Origin: Tuctoria greenei
Lineage: Eukaryota; Streptophyta; Magnoliopsida; Poales; Poaceae
Reading direction: 5' to 3'
NCBI GenBank assembly: GCA_036927565.1
Contig: JAYESD010000009.1
Location: 163,516,929 to 163,580,928, forward strand
Length of the DNA: 64,000 nucleotides
Shown: positions 45,018-58,992 of the stretch, piece after piece
Layout of the letters: each line of letters begins with the position of its first letter
How positions within the stretch are numbered: position 1 is the stretch's first letter
Translations under genes and position numbers: made by a program
The notes under the pieces: generated by a model
Databases searched by the model: none
What the model was told of the DNA's origin: nothing
What the model saw: the letters and a program-made list of their open reading frames with translations, nothing else

Positions 45018-45364
45018 ATTTATATAGTACGAGCTATAACATTTATATAGTGATGATCAATGAATATAATGACAAAATACATAGAATATGGATATTCGGT
45101 GTGATATATACAAAATATTACTTTTGTGTGTGTGTATATATATATCATTGGACAACGAGGGCCATGCAGAGATTTTCTTTCCTGTTTTTTTTCGCAGCTG
45201 TTTTGCTTTTCTGTGTGCGGGAGAGAGAAAAACCAGAGAAAACTGTAGGAGATTGGGAGAGGCTGACAGCAAGAAACACGACGACGCACCTTAATTTCTA
45301 CCGGATTGTGTCCTTGCTCACTATATGAACGTCAAACTTTTGCATCTACTAACAATAACAACTA
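45018..45364 (-). promoter_or_regulatory. Orphan DEFL promoter module 1 (copy 2)
   Basis: Twin of 16094-16440. Confidence 0.6.
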
Positions 45365-46000
45365 GCTTAACTTAGAAAGTATTTATCAAGCACACGTGAG
45401 GTTAGCATATGACAAAGTTTAGTACAGCTAAAATGTGCTATTACCGGTCATTTATAGTAAGATGAGCTAACATTCATGTGAAGAACGAAACTCATCGCCA
45501 GATAAAAACGTGTTGGGACGGTAAATTAATGATTAAACCACGGTGTTTCCTGAATATAAGATGCTAATACGGAAGTAACAGAAACAAAAGAAATGGGCTC
45601 ATAATTAATGTGAAACGAATCCGTACCCTTGAAACAATTTTTTTTATTCCAAATGGTTGACAGAATAAGGGGATCATAACAAGCAGGTAGAGCCAGGTGT
45701 GACATATTAGGAGTGGAGGTGGTTACGGGAGAACAGAGGATGAACAATCAGTTTGTGAGCTTCCAAACCAGAGCTCTTTTCATTGATTGATTCTTCTGGT
45801 TCAACAGCAAATACATCAAAGCGTTTTAAGTACTGACTAGAGACTCCACGTCGTGGTGACCCACGATCCACTAAAAACGGACTCTAACCGTGCATCACAT
45901 CACACGTTATTGACTGGGCACGTCGCACTAACAGAACGCTGCATGCTTCCCCGTACGATGTGCTTCTAACTAACAGAGGACCAACGGACCACATTATGGA

Positions 46001-46412
46001 TTAAAGTGCAACATGACAGTAGCAGTAGAGATCTGTTCCTTCGCCTCCAGAGTAACCCGCATTTATGCAACAAGCAATACAACCCTGCGGATCCTTAATA
46101 ACCGACTCGCACAGAGGGGTGGCATATCTGTGGTTTAACACCAGTGGCTCCTGTGGGAACGGTGATGGCGATGCCGACACCGGTGCCTCCCGCGCGTAGC
46201 CTGCATGCTCCATCACATTAGTGCTCAAGGTTTGTATATATTGATGTAGATTCACATAAAAGAAATTAAAAGAAAAACTAAGCTGACATGGAAGTTGTTG
46301 TAGAGTGACAGAAAGGTAGGGGTTTTGAATTACCAGATGTGCACACCAGCATGACTATGGCCATCGCCACGACAAGCACTTTGCCTACAATGGAATGGAA
46401 TGTGGCCGCCAT
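46001..46412 (-). CDS. Defensin-like gene B (copy 2)
   Basis: Exons 46412-46334 and 46200-46001; same protein as copy 1. The AT-expanded TATA region upstream (about 46507-46531) is 2 bp longer than in copy 1. Confidence 0.7.
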
Positions 46413-46690
46413 CGTCGTCTTTGCCTCTGCCCTCTAGTGATACAGTTAAATAGTTTATGTCTCAAGTACTCGACAATCTTTGTGAGTCCTATACGAAGTC
46501 ATGCCAGCATATATATATATATATATATATAATGCACTAATGTGATGACCTGGGAAATAATGCTGGTGTGACCTGGGAAATAATGCTGGTGTGACTAGGT
46601 ATATTAGATTGACACCTTATATATTTACTATTAACATTACTCTATTGAAGTGCTATTTAATTGTCGCCTTAATATTTACTACTATGTTAT

Positions 46691-47066
46691 CTGTGGTGCA
46701 GTATAGTACAAGCTATAACATTTATATAGTGATGATCAACGAATATAATGACAAAGTACCATAGAATCTGGAGATATAGTACAAGCTATAACATTTATAT
46801 AGCATCTGGAGAAAGAGGGCATGTGGAGATTCTCTTTCCTGTTTTTTCGCAGCTGTTTTGCTATTCTGTGTGCGGGAGAGAGAGAAAAACCAGAGAAAAT
46901 TGAAGGAGATCGAGATAGGCTGCCAGAAAGAAGCATGACGACGTTCCTTAATTTTCTGCCGGACTGTGTCCTTGCTCACTATATGAACGTCAAATTTTTG
47001 CATCTGCTAATAAATATTTTCTCCCGATCTTTTTATTTATCACCGATTAATTCAAAATTAAAATAG
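46691..47066 (-). promoter_or_regulatory. Orphan DEFL promoter module 2 (copy 2)
   Basis: Twin of 17765-18140, with both TATA segments. Confidence 0.6.
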
Positions 47067-47321
47067 CTGATGACAAATAAAAAGATCCGGAAAGAGTACC
47101 AACTTAATTTGGAGAATATTTATCGAACACATGTGACGTCAGCATGTGACAGAGTTTAGCAGCAAAAATGTGCCCTTATGGTGCCATTTAGCAAGATAAT
47201 CTAACATTCATGTGAAGAACGGAATTCTTGATTGACAGGTAAAAACATGTTGGGATGGCAAATTGATAATTTAACCATGGTTGTCGTTTTTAAAAAATTA
47301 TAAGTTGTCGTTTTTAAAAAC

Positions 47322-47405
47322 CATCGGCAGGGGCGAAGAGGAGAGCCAAGATGGCGACGGCTACCAGGGCCGTCTTGCAGGCGGAGGAATACTCTTGGCC
47401 ACCAT
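47322..47405 (-). pseudogene. DEFL fragment E (copy 2)
   Basis: Twin of 18396-18479, with the same four-base loss. Confidence 0.75.
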
Positions 47406-48107
47406 ATCTCCGGCAGGTTGGGTTTGTTGAGTGTGAAACAATGAGTATGTACGTGGATTGAATTGGTCTGCGTCGGTGATGCAGTAAAGTACAAGCTATA
47501 GCATTTATATAGCATTCATACCCATTAGTGGTATATTTATACCCATTAAATAGGTACATTATAATATACACCGATTTAATGGTGTATATACCTATTTAAT
47601 ATGTACATTAAATAGGTATATATACCTATTTAATATGTACATTATATGTATATATACCGATTCAATTGGTGTATATATATCCATTAATGGTGTGTATGTG
47701 TGTGTATATATGGCGGTCAAGCAGGCGATCAATTGCAGCGGCATAACGTGCGTCGGGCGATCGAGCAAGGACACGCGATCTGTGAAACGATGCGTTGGCA
47801 CTCGGCTGGCTCCTCTCCGTCTGGGAAGGGGTTTTGTACATATTTTTTGTAATCAGGTGGAGAGGATTAAGTAAAAAAGAGCAATAAACGTAGAATGCAG
47901 ATTTAATGGCTGGTGTGGTTGATTGTTGGATTGAACAATAACCCACATTATATTCAGTCGATACCACGAGTGTGTATGTCTCTCTCTATATATATATATA
48001 TATATGCAGCCGTTTAGTGAGGAAAAAAGAAACAAAAACGAAAGAGTGAGAGGGTGCCAGCAGGAAGCACCAGGCTCCTTAATTTCTGCCGGATTGTGTG
48101 TCGTTTT

Positions 48108-48506
48108 CACTACAGGAATTTCGATAATAAACGACGGCCAGAAACCGTCATCAATAAGGGACCTATCGTCGTTTATAAGTTATAGATGACGGTTTCCGGC
48201 CATCTCCGATTATTTGTCGTATGTAACATTATTGACGACGGCAATAGTTGTATATTAAATTATTGACGATGATCAGCGCATCCCATCGTCAATTAACTCA
48301 CGGCGTCACGTGGCAGCAAGAGCAGCTTATAGACAACGGTAGGACCGGCCGTCACACATTAGCATGGCTTATTGGCGACGGTAGGCACGACCGTCGCCAA
48401 TTAATATGGCTTATTGATGACGGTACTTCTGACCGTCGCCAATTATTATGGCTTATTGGCGACGGCCAAGTACCAAAAAACCGTCACCAATAAGGAAGGT
48501 AATTTT
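48108..48506 (+). mobile_element. CACTA end fragment (copy 2)
   Basis: Twin of 19182-19580. Confidence 0.75.
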
Positions 48507-48570
48507 TTTTTAAAAAGGAAAATGTTGCTCTGGCTTCGAGGTCAGCCCTGGCTCGATGGTCAGGTCACAC

Positions 48571-48648
<78 letters not shown>
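48571..48648. repeat. (AT)n microsatellite (copy 2)
   Basis: About 76 bp of AT, about six units longer than in copy 1. Confidence 0.98.
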
Positions 48649-48650
<2 letters not shown>

Positions 48651-49432
48651 TTACAGGCATAGTAAAACACTAATTCTCAAACGTTATATACATATGACAC
48701 ACGCAACGATAAACACTACCCTGTATGCTACCTCTGGAGCTCGGGAAGTCATCCTTGATCGATCGTCCAAGCGTCGGAAGCTGTGGCAATGGAGTTTGAA
48801 CCTCCGTTGCTGATCTCTGCGATCGAAATCACGTCCGGATCTAGACCCCGTACCTAACTCGTCATAAGCAAGCCCTCGGTCACTCTCAGGTTGTCAAAAA
48901 AGGGACAATTCTGAACTTGCACATATCACATGTCTATTACATGTGAGACGTGCCGATCCGAAACGGGTCATGCATTTCTATAGGTTACATTACTCATTTT
49001 AATTTAAGTCATTTACAAGAAAGAAAAGAACGAGAGAGAGGGAGGAAAGTTGGTATTAGATGACAATTCCACTTCCGGATCCACCGTCCAAGCAAGCGCG
49101 GATGATTGACGTCCTCACCATCGTCGTTCGCTTCCGTGCCGTCCCGACACATATGTTACGACTACAACTGTTTATACGATATGAATGTATTTAATGTGTA
49201 TCGTGCCGTGTCGGGCTGTGCTGGCCCGAAGTGTTTGTTAGATGTTTCTATAGATTTTTGCTTTGTTTGTTAGACGTTTTTAAAAGATTATACATTAAAT
49301 ATATATAAAATTGTTGATATATTGACTACAAAAAATAAAATTTTTAGTTATTATATATATATATTATAAGAACTGTGAACATTTGAGAGAAATGACAGTT
49401 AATGTTGAGAATTAGAGCCTCTCTATATCTTA

Positions 49433-49558
49433 GGCTATCCGCATTCGTTCTCTCTAAAGCATACTCTATACATTATTCTTCTTCTACTTTTCCAGAATCT
49501 TCTCTGAATTTACACATATTTAGTATGCTTTACAGTATGCCACTGCGAACAGCTAGCC
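49433..49558. mobile_element. Tourist-like MITE (copy 2)
   Basis: Twin of 20495-20620. Confidence 0.7.
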
Positions 49559-49736
49559 TTATAAAATTGCTCATCTGAAGCCTGGTGGACAAGCATTGAC
49601 GCCTGTTTAGACAGACATTAACGGTCTGAACACAAACACTTTCCAGAGCCCTGAACGCCAACACCATATACAGGCATGCATGTAGTTTATTAATTTATTT
49701 GGCGTCCATGTTTGGACTACAAATACATCGATGCTG

Positions 49737-50148
49737 CTAGTTGGTACAGCAGCAGAGGTTGTTTTTGACAAAGCCTCCACGGTAACCGTCGTCCCTGCAG
49801 CTCTTGCCGCAGTCCGACGACGGGTACTCTAGGGCGGCGCACGGCCGGTTCGCGTCAGCCACCGCCCGACGTAATGTCGGCATCGCCATCACGGCTGCGT
49901 TCCTCCCTGCATGCGTGTGCATAATCCCGCCCGGTCATCCCGTCTCACGCCGGCGTTTCAAGGTCGATCCGTATTGTATGGACGTGTTGCAGATCTCTAC
50001 ATATGGGCATCTACGCTACGATTCGACAAAAAGAAGAAGCATTGAATAATAATCACAAACCGGCATCGGGGGAGAAGAGGAGCGCGAAGATGGTGACCGC
50101 GACGAGGGCCGTCTTGCAGGCGCTGGAATACTGGAACTTGGCCACCAT
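49737..50148 (-). CDS. Defensin-like gene D (copy 2)
   Basis: Exons 50148-50061 and 49906-49737; same protein, splice sites and TATA box (50244-50254) as copy 1. Confidence 0.74.
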
Positions 50149-50518
50149 CTCCAGTAGCTTGGGTTTGTTGAGTAGGAAACGAGCCGCCGTATGGATTGAT
50201 GGAATTGGTCTGGGTCGGTGATGCAGTATAGTACAAGCTATAGCATTTATATAGCGATGATCAACTAATATAATGACAAAGTACATAGAATCTGGAGATA
50301 TTCGGTGTGATATATACAAAGCATTACTGGTACATAGAATATATATATAGAAAGCATTTGGAGAACGAGGGCATGATGCGGAGATTTGCTTTCCTGTTTT
50401 TTTCGCAGATTTTCTGTGTGCGGAAGAGAGAGAAAAATGAAGGAGATGGAGAGAGGCTGCCAGCACGAAACAAACTACAGGAAAGCAATAAAATATCAAT
50501 TTAATTTTCTGCCGGATG

Positions 50519-50740
50519 GGAATGACTAGTATGCAATCTCATCTATGGTGCAAGCATGCAATCATCCACTTCTAATCATTGGATGTCCATCCTAGGGTGG
50601 TTGCATTTTTTCAATTAACTCCCTTCATGTGGTAGAGGGAGTTAAGTGAAAAAACATACCCACCCTAGGATAGACATCCAATAGTTGATAATAGATGATT
50701 GCATGCTTGCACCATAGATGTGATTGCATACTAGTCATGC
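50519..50740. mobile_element. Foldback MITE (copy 2)
   Basis: Twin of 21581-21802. Confidence 0.8.
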
Positions 50741-51001
50741 CCATGACAGTATTATCGGGTCATTTAATTAGCAAGATGATCTAACACTCATTTGAAAAAC
50801 GAAATTCGTCGCCAGGTAAAAACGTGTTGGGATGGTAAATTGATTATTAAACTGGCCACGGTGTTTCCCGAACGTAAGATGGTAATTAATATGGAAGTAC
50901 AAAAACAAGACATGGGCGCATAATTTGAAACGAATCCGTACCCTTGAAACACGTGTTTTTTTATTTCAAATGGTTGACAATGAGTGGATCATAACAAGCG
51001 G

Positions 51002-51529
51002 CTAGAGCTTGGGGTAACAATGGCAGTAGTCGTCCGTCCCTTCACCTCCAGCATAACCCGCGTTCATGCAACATACATAAGACCATTCGCACCAGTGTAC
51101 TTTAAAGCATACTCTATATACTATTCTCCTTCAGCTTTTACAGTACATACTCTAAATTACACTGTGAAACAGTATATCCAGTATGCTTTACAGTACACCA
51201 CTGCGGATGGTCTAACAACCGTGCGGCGCCTGCCGAACGTCCGAGCACGGAGGGAACACGTGTAGGAGCGGTGTGTAGTATTATGGCGACACCGGTGCCT
51301 CCCGCGCGTATCCTGCATGCTCCATCACATTAATTAGTGCTAGCTCAAGACTTGTATATATTGATGTAGATCCACATAAAAGAAATAAAAAGAAACAAGA
51401 TACATAGGGGTTGTAGAATGACAGAAATTAAGCTAGGGTTTTTAAATTACCAGACGAGCAAACCAGCATGGCTATGGCCACCGCCACGATGAGCACCTTG
51501 CCTACAATGGAATGGAATGCGGCCGCCAT
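51002..51529 (-). pseudogene. Defensin-like gene C (copy 2), broken
   Basis: Same nonsense codon and same MITE (51081-51212) as copy 1. One silent change (His codon in the CHC motif). Confidence 0.78.
51081..51212. mobile_element. Tourist-like MITE in gene C (copy 2)
   Basis: Twin of 22143-22274, with TAA flanks. Confidence 0.82.
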
Positions 51530-53004
51530 ATCGTCGTACGTCTTTGCCTCTGCCCTCTCTAGCGATACAGTTCAATCGTTTCTGTCTCAAGTACTCAACA
51601 ATCTTTGGGAGTGCCACACGAAGTCATGCCAGCATATATAATGCTGCAGGTGACCTGGGAAATGGTGACTGTATTTAGGTATATTTGATTGACACCTTAT
51701 ATATTTACTATTACCGTTCCTCGATTAAAGTTCTATTTAATTGACGTATTACATATTTACTACTACCGTTGTCCCACATACCAAAACAATATTTATTACC
51801 TGCAAATTTTAATATTTTAACTACTACTACATCTCTCCGTTATATTTAAGGATACTTGTCCCATGCATAGACAACAAAATAAAATTTTCTAATGAAATAT
51901 TTATTAGCTACCAATTTTAATTTATTCACTACTATTTTTACGCTATTTAATTGTGTCATTTAGCAAGGTAATGTAACGTTCACGTGAAGAACAGAATCCG
52001 TCGCCAGGTAAAGACGTGTTGGGCTGGTAAATTGGTGATTTAACCATAGTGTTTCCTGAATGGAAGATGCTACATGGATAATTAGCCCGCTGTCTGACGG
52101 TCTAACATGTTCAAACGAATCCTCTTCCGCGACTTGAGCTAGCAGGTAAACCGAGACCAATTACCACTACTACAAAAAGTATTTTTACATGCGCCTCAAA
52201 TTTTCAAACACAGGCGGTCCTTAAAAATATGCGACTGTGATGACGAATGATATAATAACCGCCTGTGATGACAGAACAACACAGACGGATTTTAAAGAAC
52301 AACCGTCTGGGTAAATACATGATCTTCACAGACGGATCTTAATTAAGAACCGTCTGTAATGCAATGAACTTCACAGACGGATTTTAAGAAACAACCGTCT
52401 GGGTAAATACATGATCTTCATATACGGTTCTTAATTAAGAACCGTCTATAATCCATTGAACTCCACAGGCGGATTTTAAAAAACAACTGCCGGGTAAATA
52501 CATGATCTTCATTGGCGGTTCTTAATTATGAACCGTCTATAATGCAGTGAATTTCATAGACGGATTTTAAATAACAACCGTCTGGGTAAATACATGATCT
52601 TCGTTGACGGTTCTTAATTGATAACCGCCTGTAATGCAATGAACTTCATAGACGGTTCTTGGTTAACAACGGCGTGAGAAGATCATGTATTTTCAGTGGC
52701 GGTCATTGTTTAAGAACCGTATGTAGTTGTTCAATTATCGTTTTCATTGAAATTACAGGGATGTAGTCGTTGCAATTATCACAACCGTATGTAATCGTTG
52801 CAGGGAAAATTGTATCAGGAAAAAACACAGATGAGCGGATACTAGTACAGTAATGCATTATAGGAAATGCTCGATCACCAGTTCGGCTGGCTTAATTGTG
52901 ATAATACACCATTAGAGGCTTTACAATTGTTCAAAGATAATTTCTTCACACTGAACAAAAATCATGCTACATTCATTGTAGATCGACGATGAAGCTCCCA
53001 TCGA

Positions 53005-53840
53005 TCAATCTAAATTGTATCGTCTTGCTTGCTCCCGAATACGTCTCTTATATTCCGCTGGATCCTGAAAATATTGACATTATTTAAATTAACAAATGTC
53101 GAAGGAGGAATGAATAACCTACATTGGTCACTAAGTCAAAGTGTCATCTAACCTTGATAAGTAGATTATAGCAATCATTTTCAACATTAGGCACATTTGG
53201 CTGATGCAGCAAACGCTGAACTTCAAGTAGTATAGTTTTGATTGTAAAAGCACTGCACCACCCCTACGAAATATAATTTAAGCAATATAAGAAACCAGTT
53301 CAAATAAGTTCGACAACAATTATAAGTAATAATTATATGAACAAAATAGGTCTATCTTACAGTCTCTTGATCGAGAATCCCGATGCAGAGTGCTCCCGAA
53401 CGATGGACATTTGGGTGGAAGAACCCAATTGGAAAGGCGCATCTTGGAGGCACCAAGGGATAGTCCTCAGAGAAGGAGATTGTCAGGGGGTAGTAACCAT
53501 CTTCCCATTTAGTCTGCAAAAGAAATTTATTAATAGGAGGACGATGGTTAAACTCATATTGTGCTTGTTCTTCATGACTTACCCCTTCTTTACCGGGGAC
53601 GATGCACTGCCACTTCAATAAATCTCCCGATTCAGGCTTCGTAGAGAAACCCTACGCGGAGAAATTGAAAATACCAAAAACAAACAAGACGGAAAACAAA
53701 CTACAGTTAAGTTCATCAGTCCATTACAGATACATATGTATATACAACCATGCGACCGGTGTGCCATATGTACATACATGGGGATGGTTCTTGCGCCACG
53801 CCAAGCGCTCCTCCTTCAATCGGCTACACGCCCGAGACAT
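53005..53840 (-). CDS. SUMO-conjugating enzyme E2-like gene (copy 2)
   Basis: Exons 53840-53778, 53651-53583, 53513-53361, 53263-53153 and 53064-53005. I saw no difference from copy 1: all five exons, splice sites, HPN motif and catalytic Cys are kept. Confidence 0.85.
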
Positions 53841-53979
53841 CATTATATGAAATACCAAACTTCCAAACTTCCAAATTATTGAGTCCAAACGCATATGTAC
53901 ACAAATGCAAAAGGACACAATCCATATACCAACATTGTTCTAAGTTGATTTCAGAAGATACAAATATATACAATATATA

Positions 53980-56900
53980 TCATCTCGCATTGCTATATAT
54001 ATTTTCTCCAGCATTGACATCTTCTCGCATATAGGGTTTCAAATTCTTTTTAATGCTTCTCTCTACGCGCTTGATGTTTTCTGGTTCGGTGAAAAGGTAC
54101 ATCTCTTCATACTGATTATATTCATCTTCATTATCTCCCACATTCTCAACCCCAACAATATTTTGCTTTACAGAAACAACTACGTGCAACTTCTCAGTTT
54201 CTGGATCTTGAACATAAAAAACTTGTGCAACATTATCAGCGAGAACCCACAGGTCATCTTTGTAACCCACTTTATTCAAGTCTACCAGTGTCAGCCCGTA
54301 ATTGTCCACTTTCAAAACCATCAGGATGTTTGACCCATTGGCACTTAAATACGGGCATTACCATTCTTTCACCATAATCGAGTTCCCATATTTCCTCTAT
54401 GAACCCGAAGTATGTGGTCTTCTGCGCTTGTGAATCATAAGCCTCAATACGAACACCACTATTTTGTGCAACACTCTTACCGTCTTTTTCTTTAGTGTAA
54501 AATGTGTAACCATTGATGTCATATGCTTGCCATGATGTTACCAAAGCATATGGGCCAGAAGCTAACTTCTTCATTGTTGCCTCTTCTATAGTGTTTTCGT
54601 ATGATATATTTTTGTCCATTAACCATTCAGTGAAACATCTTCTGTGCTCTTTCATGATTCAGTCCTCTGTGCAGTCTTGGTTTTTATCACGAAGCTTAAT
54701 TTGGTGTTCCTCGATGTACAGCTCAGCTATTGCGAGTTGTTGTAGTACACCAAAATGTGCACGGTGTACATTCTTGTAATCTTGGACAATAAAAGTTTTC
54801 TTACCCACTTTGCCTCTCCCACGTAGTCTACCCTCATGTACCGGTATAGGCACACCTATCGATTTTACATCTTTGATGTAATCAGCGCAACCCTCAATCA
54901 CTTCTTCAGTGGTGTATCCTTCCATAATTGAACCCTCTGGGTGAGCACGGTTCCACACATAACCTTTTAATACTCCTAAATATCTCTCCAACGAAAACAT
55001 ATGATGTAAATATAGTGGCCCCAATGCTTTTATCTGATCAACAAGATGTATGATTAGGTGTACTTGCATATCAAAAAAGGATGGTGGGAAACACATCTCA
55101 AGCTTGCACATTGTCTCGACGATGTATGTTTTCAGATAGTCTAAATCTTCACGTGCTATCACCTTTTGCGATACTGCATTGAAGAAGTAACATAAACGTG
55201 TGATGACAACTTTTATATGCTCAGGTTTGATTACTCTTATTGCAATGGCAAGGAAAACTGTCATCATCATGTGACAGTCGTGAGAATTATAACCGAATAA
55301 AGACAAGTCTTTCATCGAGACTAGTTTGCGGATATTGGATGAGAAACTTGTGGGCACTTTGATCCCACACAAGCATTCGCAAATTGCTTTTTTATCTTCT
55401 AGCGTCAAGTTGTAGCTGGCTGGGGGAAGGTAATGCTTCCTATTCGCCTTTTCTACTGGATGAAACTCTGGTCTCAAATCAAGATTTACTAGGTCCATAC
55501 GTGAATTTAATACATCCTTTGTTTTCCTCGGCATGTCCAGCAAGGTCCCAATGATGCTGTCAAATACATTATTTGTAACGTGCATCAAATCAATACTATG
55601 GCAAAATTCCAGAGTCTTCCAATACGGAAGATACTTGAAAAAATTGATTGTTTCTTGAAAGCCATGTCAGTTGTATCATCCGAAGATGTACTTTTCTTTC
55701 TCTTAATTCCTTTACTATTTTTTCTCTTACCGAAAGCAATATGAATGTTCTTGACCATTTCAAACACAAGTTTTCCACTATAAGGTTTCGGTGCAGTATC
55801 TTTTTCGATTTTGTTATCAAATTGTTCTTTCATCTTCCTATACTTGTGTGTATCTGTCAAGAACCGTCGATGTCTCATGTACACCGTCTTTGTGGATGAA
55901 GTGAGGTATAGAAATCCAGTTCTATCCACGCACCTAACGCAACCTTTCTTCCCTTTCATTTGTCCCGATAATGTAAACAGTCCGGGATAATCATGCACGG
56001 TAATGAATATCATTGCTCTTAGCGTGAAATACTCCCGCTTGTACTCATCCCATGTACGTACCCCTTCATTCCACAATTTCGCCATATCTTCCATTAAAGG
56101 TTCCAAGAACACATCAATTTTGATGTCGGGTTGTTTCGGACCTTGGATAAGAACAGATAATAAGATATATTTCCTTTTGTGACACAACCACGTCGGTAGG
56201 TTGTACATAGTTAAGACCACGGGTCATGTGCTGTGTATGCTCCTTTTTTCACCAAACGGATTCATTCCATCTGTACCCAAGGCAAACCTCACATTTCTGA
56301 TTTCCTTCGCAAATTCTGGATACTGAATATCAAAATGTTTCCACTGCGTTGCATCACCAGGGTGTCGTATATGTTTTTCATTCTTCTTGCGTTGCTCGGA
56401 ATGCCAACGCATAAGTTCAGCCCCTATAGGGTTTGAGAACAAACGCTTCAAGCGATCAATTACCGGAAGGTACCACATCACCAATGCAGGAATTTTTCTC
56501 TTATTCTTCCCGTCTGCATCGCCAGAAGTATCGTCATCGTCACCTTCAGGACCAATAATAAACTTCTTATTCTTCCGAGTCTTTTTCATGTTGGTAACAT
56601 ACTGGTGATTGTAGTCCTTCTTGTATCTACTGACACCACAACTGGGGCATCTAGTTGTGAGCTCATGCTCTTTGCGATACATAATACAATGGTTCACACA
56701 AGCGTGTATTTTTGTCACACCTAGTGTCATCGGGCAAAGAAGTTTTTTCGCTTTATAAGTGCTTTTGGGCAGTTTATTTGGATTTGGAAGAATTTATGCC
56801 AGAAGATTCAAAAGATCAGAGAAACTATAATCGGACCATCCGTGCGTAGCTTTCAACTTTAGTAGTTCTAAGACTGCACGCAATTTAGTAAACTCTTTAT

Positions 56901-57381
56901 CACAACCGTTTGATTCATCATATAAAAGCTCTATTGCCGCATTCTATAATGTCTCCATTTTACTTAAACCTTTGCTTGCTCCCATAGAAGTCAGTACATA
57001 TGGTTCAATGTGACGCAACATCTCCTCACAATCGAACTCATCATCATCATCACCAGCTTGATTGTCACTACCATCATTGATATGAACATTATCATCATCT
57101 GATCCTCTCTCATCATCTTTATCCACATCATGTGTATCTAACTCACCATGCTCTGTCTATATTGTGTAGTTATTTTTGAAACCTCTTTTCACCAAATGAG
57201 ATTGGATTACTATAGTATCCGTCCAAGCAATCTTATTTTCGCAGTCGATACAAGGACATAATATGTCATCTATCTTTTGCAACTTCGCATGTCTCTTGGA
57301 TACTTCAATAAAATTTGCAACATTATGAATGTACATAGGATCGGGTCTTGGCATGTTATACATCCACGCTCGACGGTCCAT
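53980..57381 (-). pseudogene. CACTA transposase (copy 2), decayed
   Basis: Twin of 25042-28443 with the same stops and frameshifts. Substitutions include a Gly-to-Arg change in the DUF4218-like domain (ANGKHY in copy 1, ANRKHY here) and Cys-to-Gly in the DUF4216-like domain (EKDCKS, EKDGKS). Confidence 0.88.
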
Positions 57382-58608
57382 GCTTCAATAATAGAATTTT
57401 TGTCAGATTTACAAAATTTGGCCACAAATATTCTCTAAAGATCTTCTATAAAATGAATTTACAGAGACATAACAAGTATGATTAGGGCGACTAATGTAGG
57501 AGACGGGCGACGTCTTGAGGCGGACGGAGTCAAAGGGGGAAACAGGCCCAGCAGCATGGGCTAGGTCTGGGTGGGATCCGGTCCGTTATATCGGGAAACA
57601 GGCCCAGATGCATCTTATATATATTACAATAGCATCTGTTAATTAAACATCATATTCATGTCATATAATAGGTACAAAAAGGAAACAATCCATATAGTCC
57701 ATACATCAATATACCAGAACACAATCCATACAGTCCTTACACATGCAAAAGGACAGAATCCATATACCAGAACATAAAAAACTAACAGCTTATCAGCTAA
57801 TAAAAATATACAAAGAAAAAGTAAGAAAACTACATTTACCTTGCAAAGGCGTCAGCACGGTGGGGAAGCGTCAGCACGGTGGGGCGGCTGGGTGGAGAAG
57901 TGGATGTGCGGGGTTGAGCGGCGGTGCGGGGTTGAGCGGCGACGCGGAAGTATGGGTTGGGCGGCGGAGCGGCAGCGCGGCGCAGGGGAAATTCAACAGC
58001 CTTGCGGCGTCGATATAAATTCTCCAGGGTTGCGTTTTGACTGCGGTGAGGGGTCCTTATATAGACGTTGGTTTTTCACAGGCAGTTTTTAACTTTATCT
58101 TAGGCGGGTTTTACTTACTAACCGCTTAAAAAGATATTTAATCAAGAAGTAAATATCTTCACAGACTGTTGGTACTTAATAACCGTCTGAGAATATGATT
58201 ATCTCAAACGGGTATTACTTACCAACCGCCTGAGATAATGCCACCTGAACAAAATATTTTTAAAACTTGTATAGCTGATATTGTAATGTTTTGGTAAATA
58301 TCAAATTAATTTCTACTCACATATTATTCACATTTGTGCATCTCATAAAAAAAGTTCCTTCACTCAAAATTGTTGGTATGAACATATATGTATAATTTAT
58401 ACATGTATGAATTTTTTTAATTTTTTTAAAAGCATTCCAACATGTCAAACTTCAAAATATCCACCATTCACTTCATTGAAATCCAGAAATTCTAACACAC
58501 GAGTATTCATTGACACGAATGAACACAAATATATTACAAAACACAAGAACTCCTAAAACTACAAAAGAAATATGCACAAGAACTCCTAAAACTACACTAC
58601 GGCCCCGC

Positions 58609-58992
58609 CTAATCCCTCCTCTCCGCCAACTTCTCAAACCACACCAAGCGGTCCTCCTCTGACTCGTCGTCGTCGTAGTCGTCACCATGGTGGTGGTCGC
58701 CGTCGTCGGAGGACGACTCGTCGTCATCATCGTCATCATCATCGTCGTCGTCATCGTCGTCATCCTCCTCGTCCTCCTCGTCCCCCTCCTCCTCCTCCTC
58801 CTCCTCCGGTGACGATGCAGCAGGAGAGTGGGTCGGCTGCTCCGGCTAAGCCGATTGCTCCGGCTGTACCGGTGGCTCCGGCTGCACCGGCGGTGGAACG
58901 CGCTGGTCGTCATTCACCCTCTCGGGGGAGCTGCAGCGTATCCGCTTGCAGGGTGGCTACCTCGGCGGGCTAGGAGGCGGAAGGTTGGCCAT
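58609..58992 (-). pseudogene. Acidic-tail CACTA ORF, broken (copy 2)
   Basis: Twin of 29671-30054, with the same two TAG codons. Confidence 0.6.
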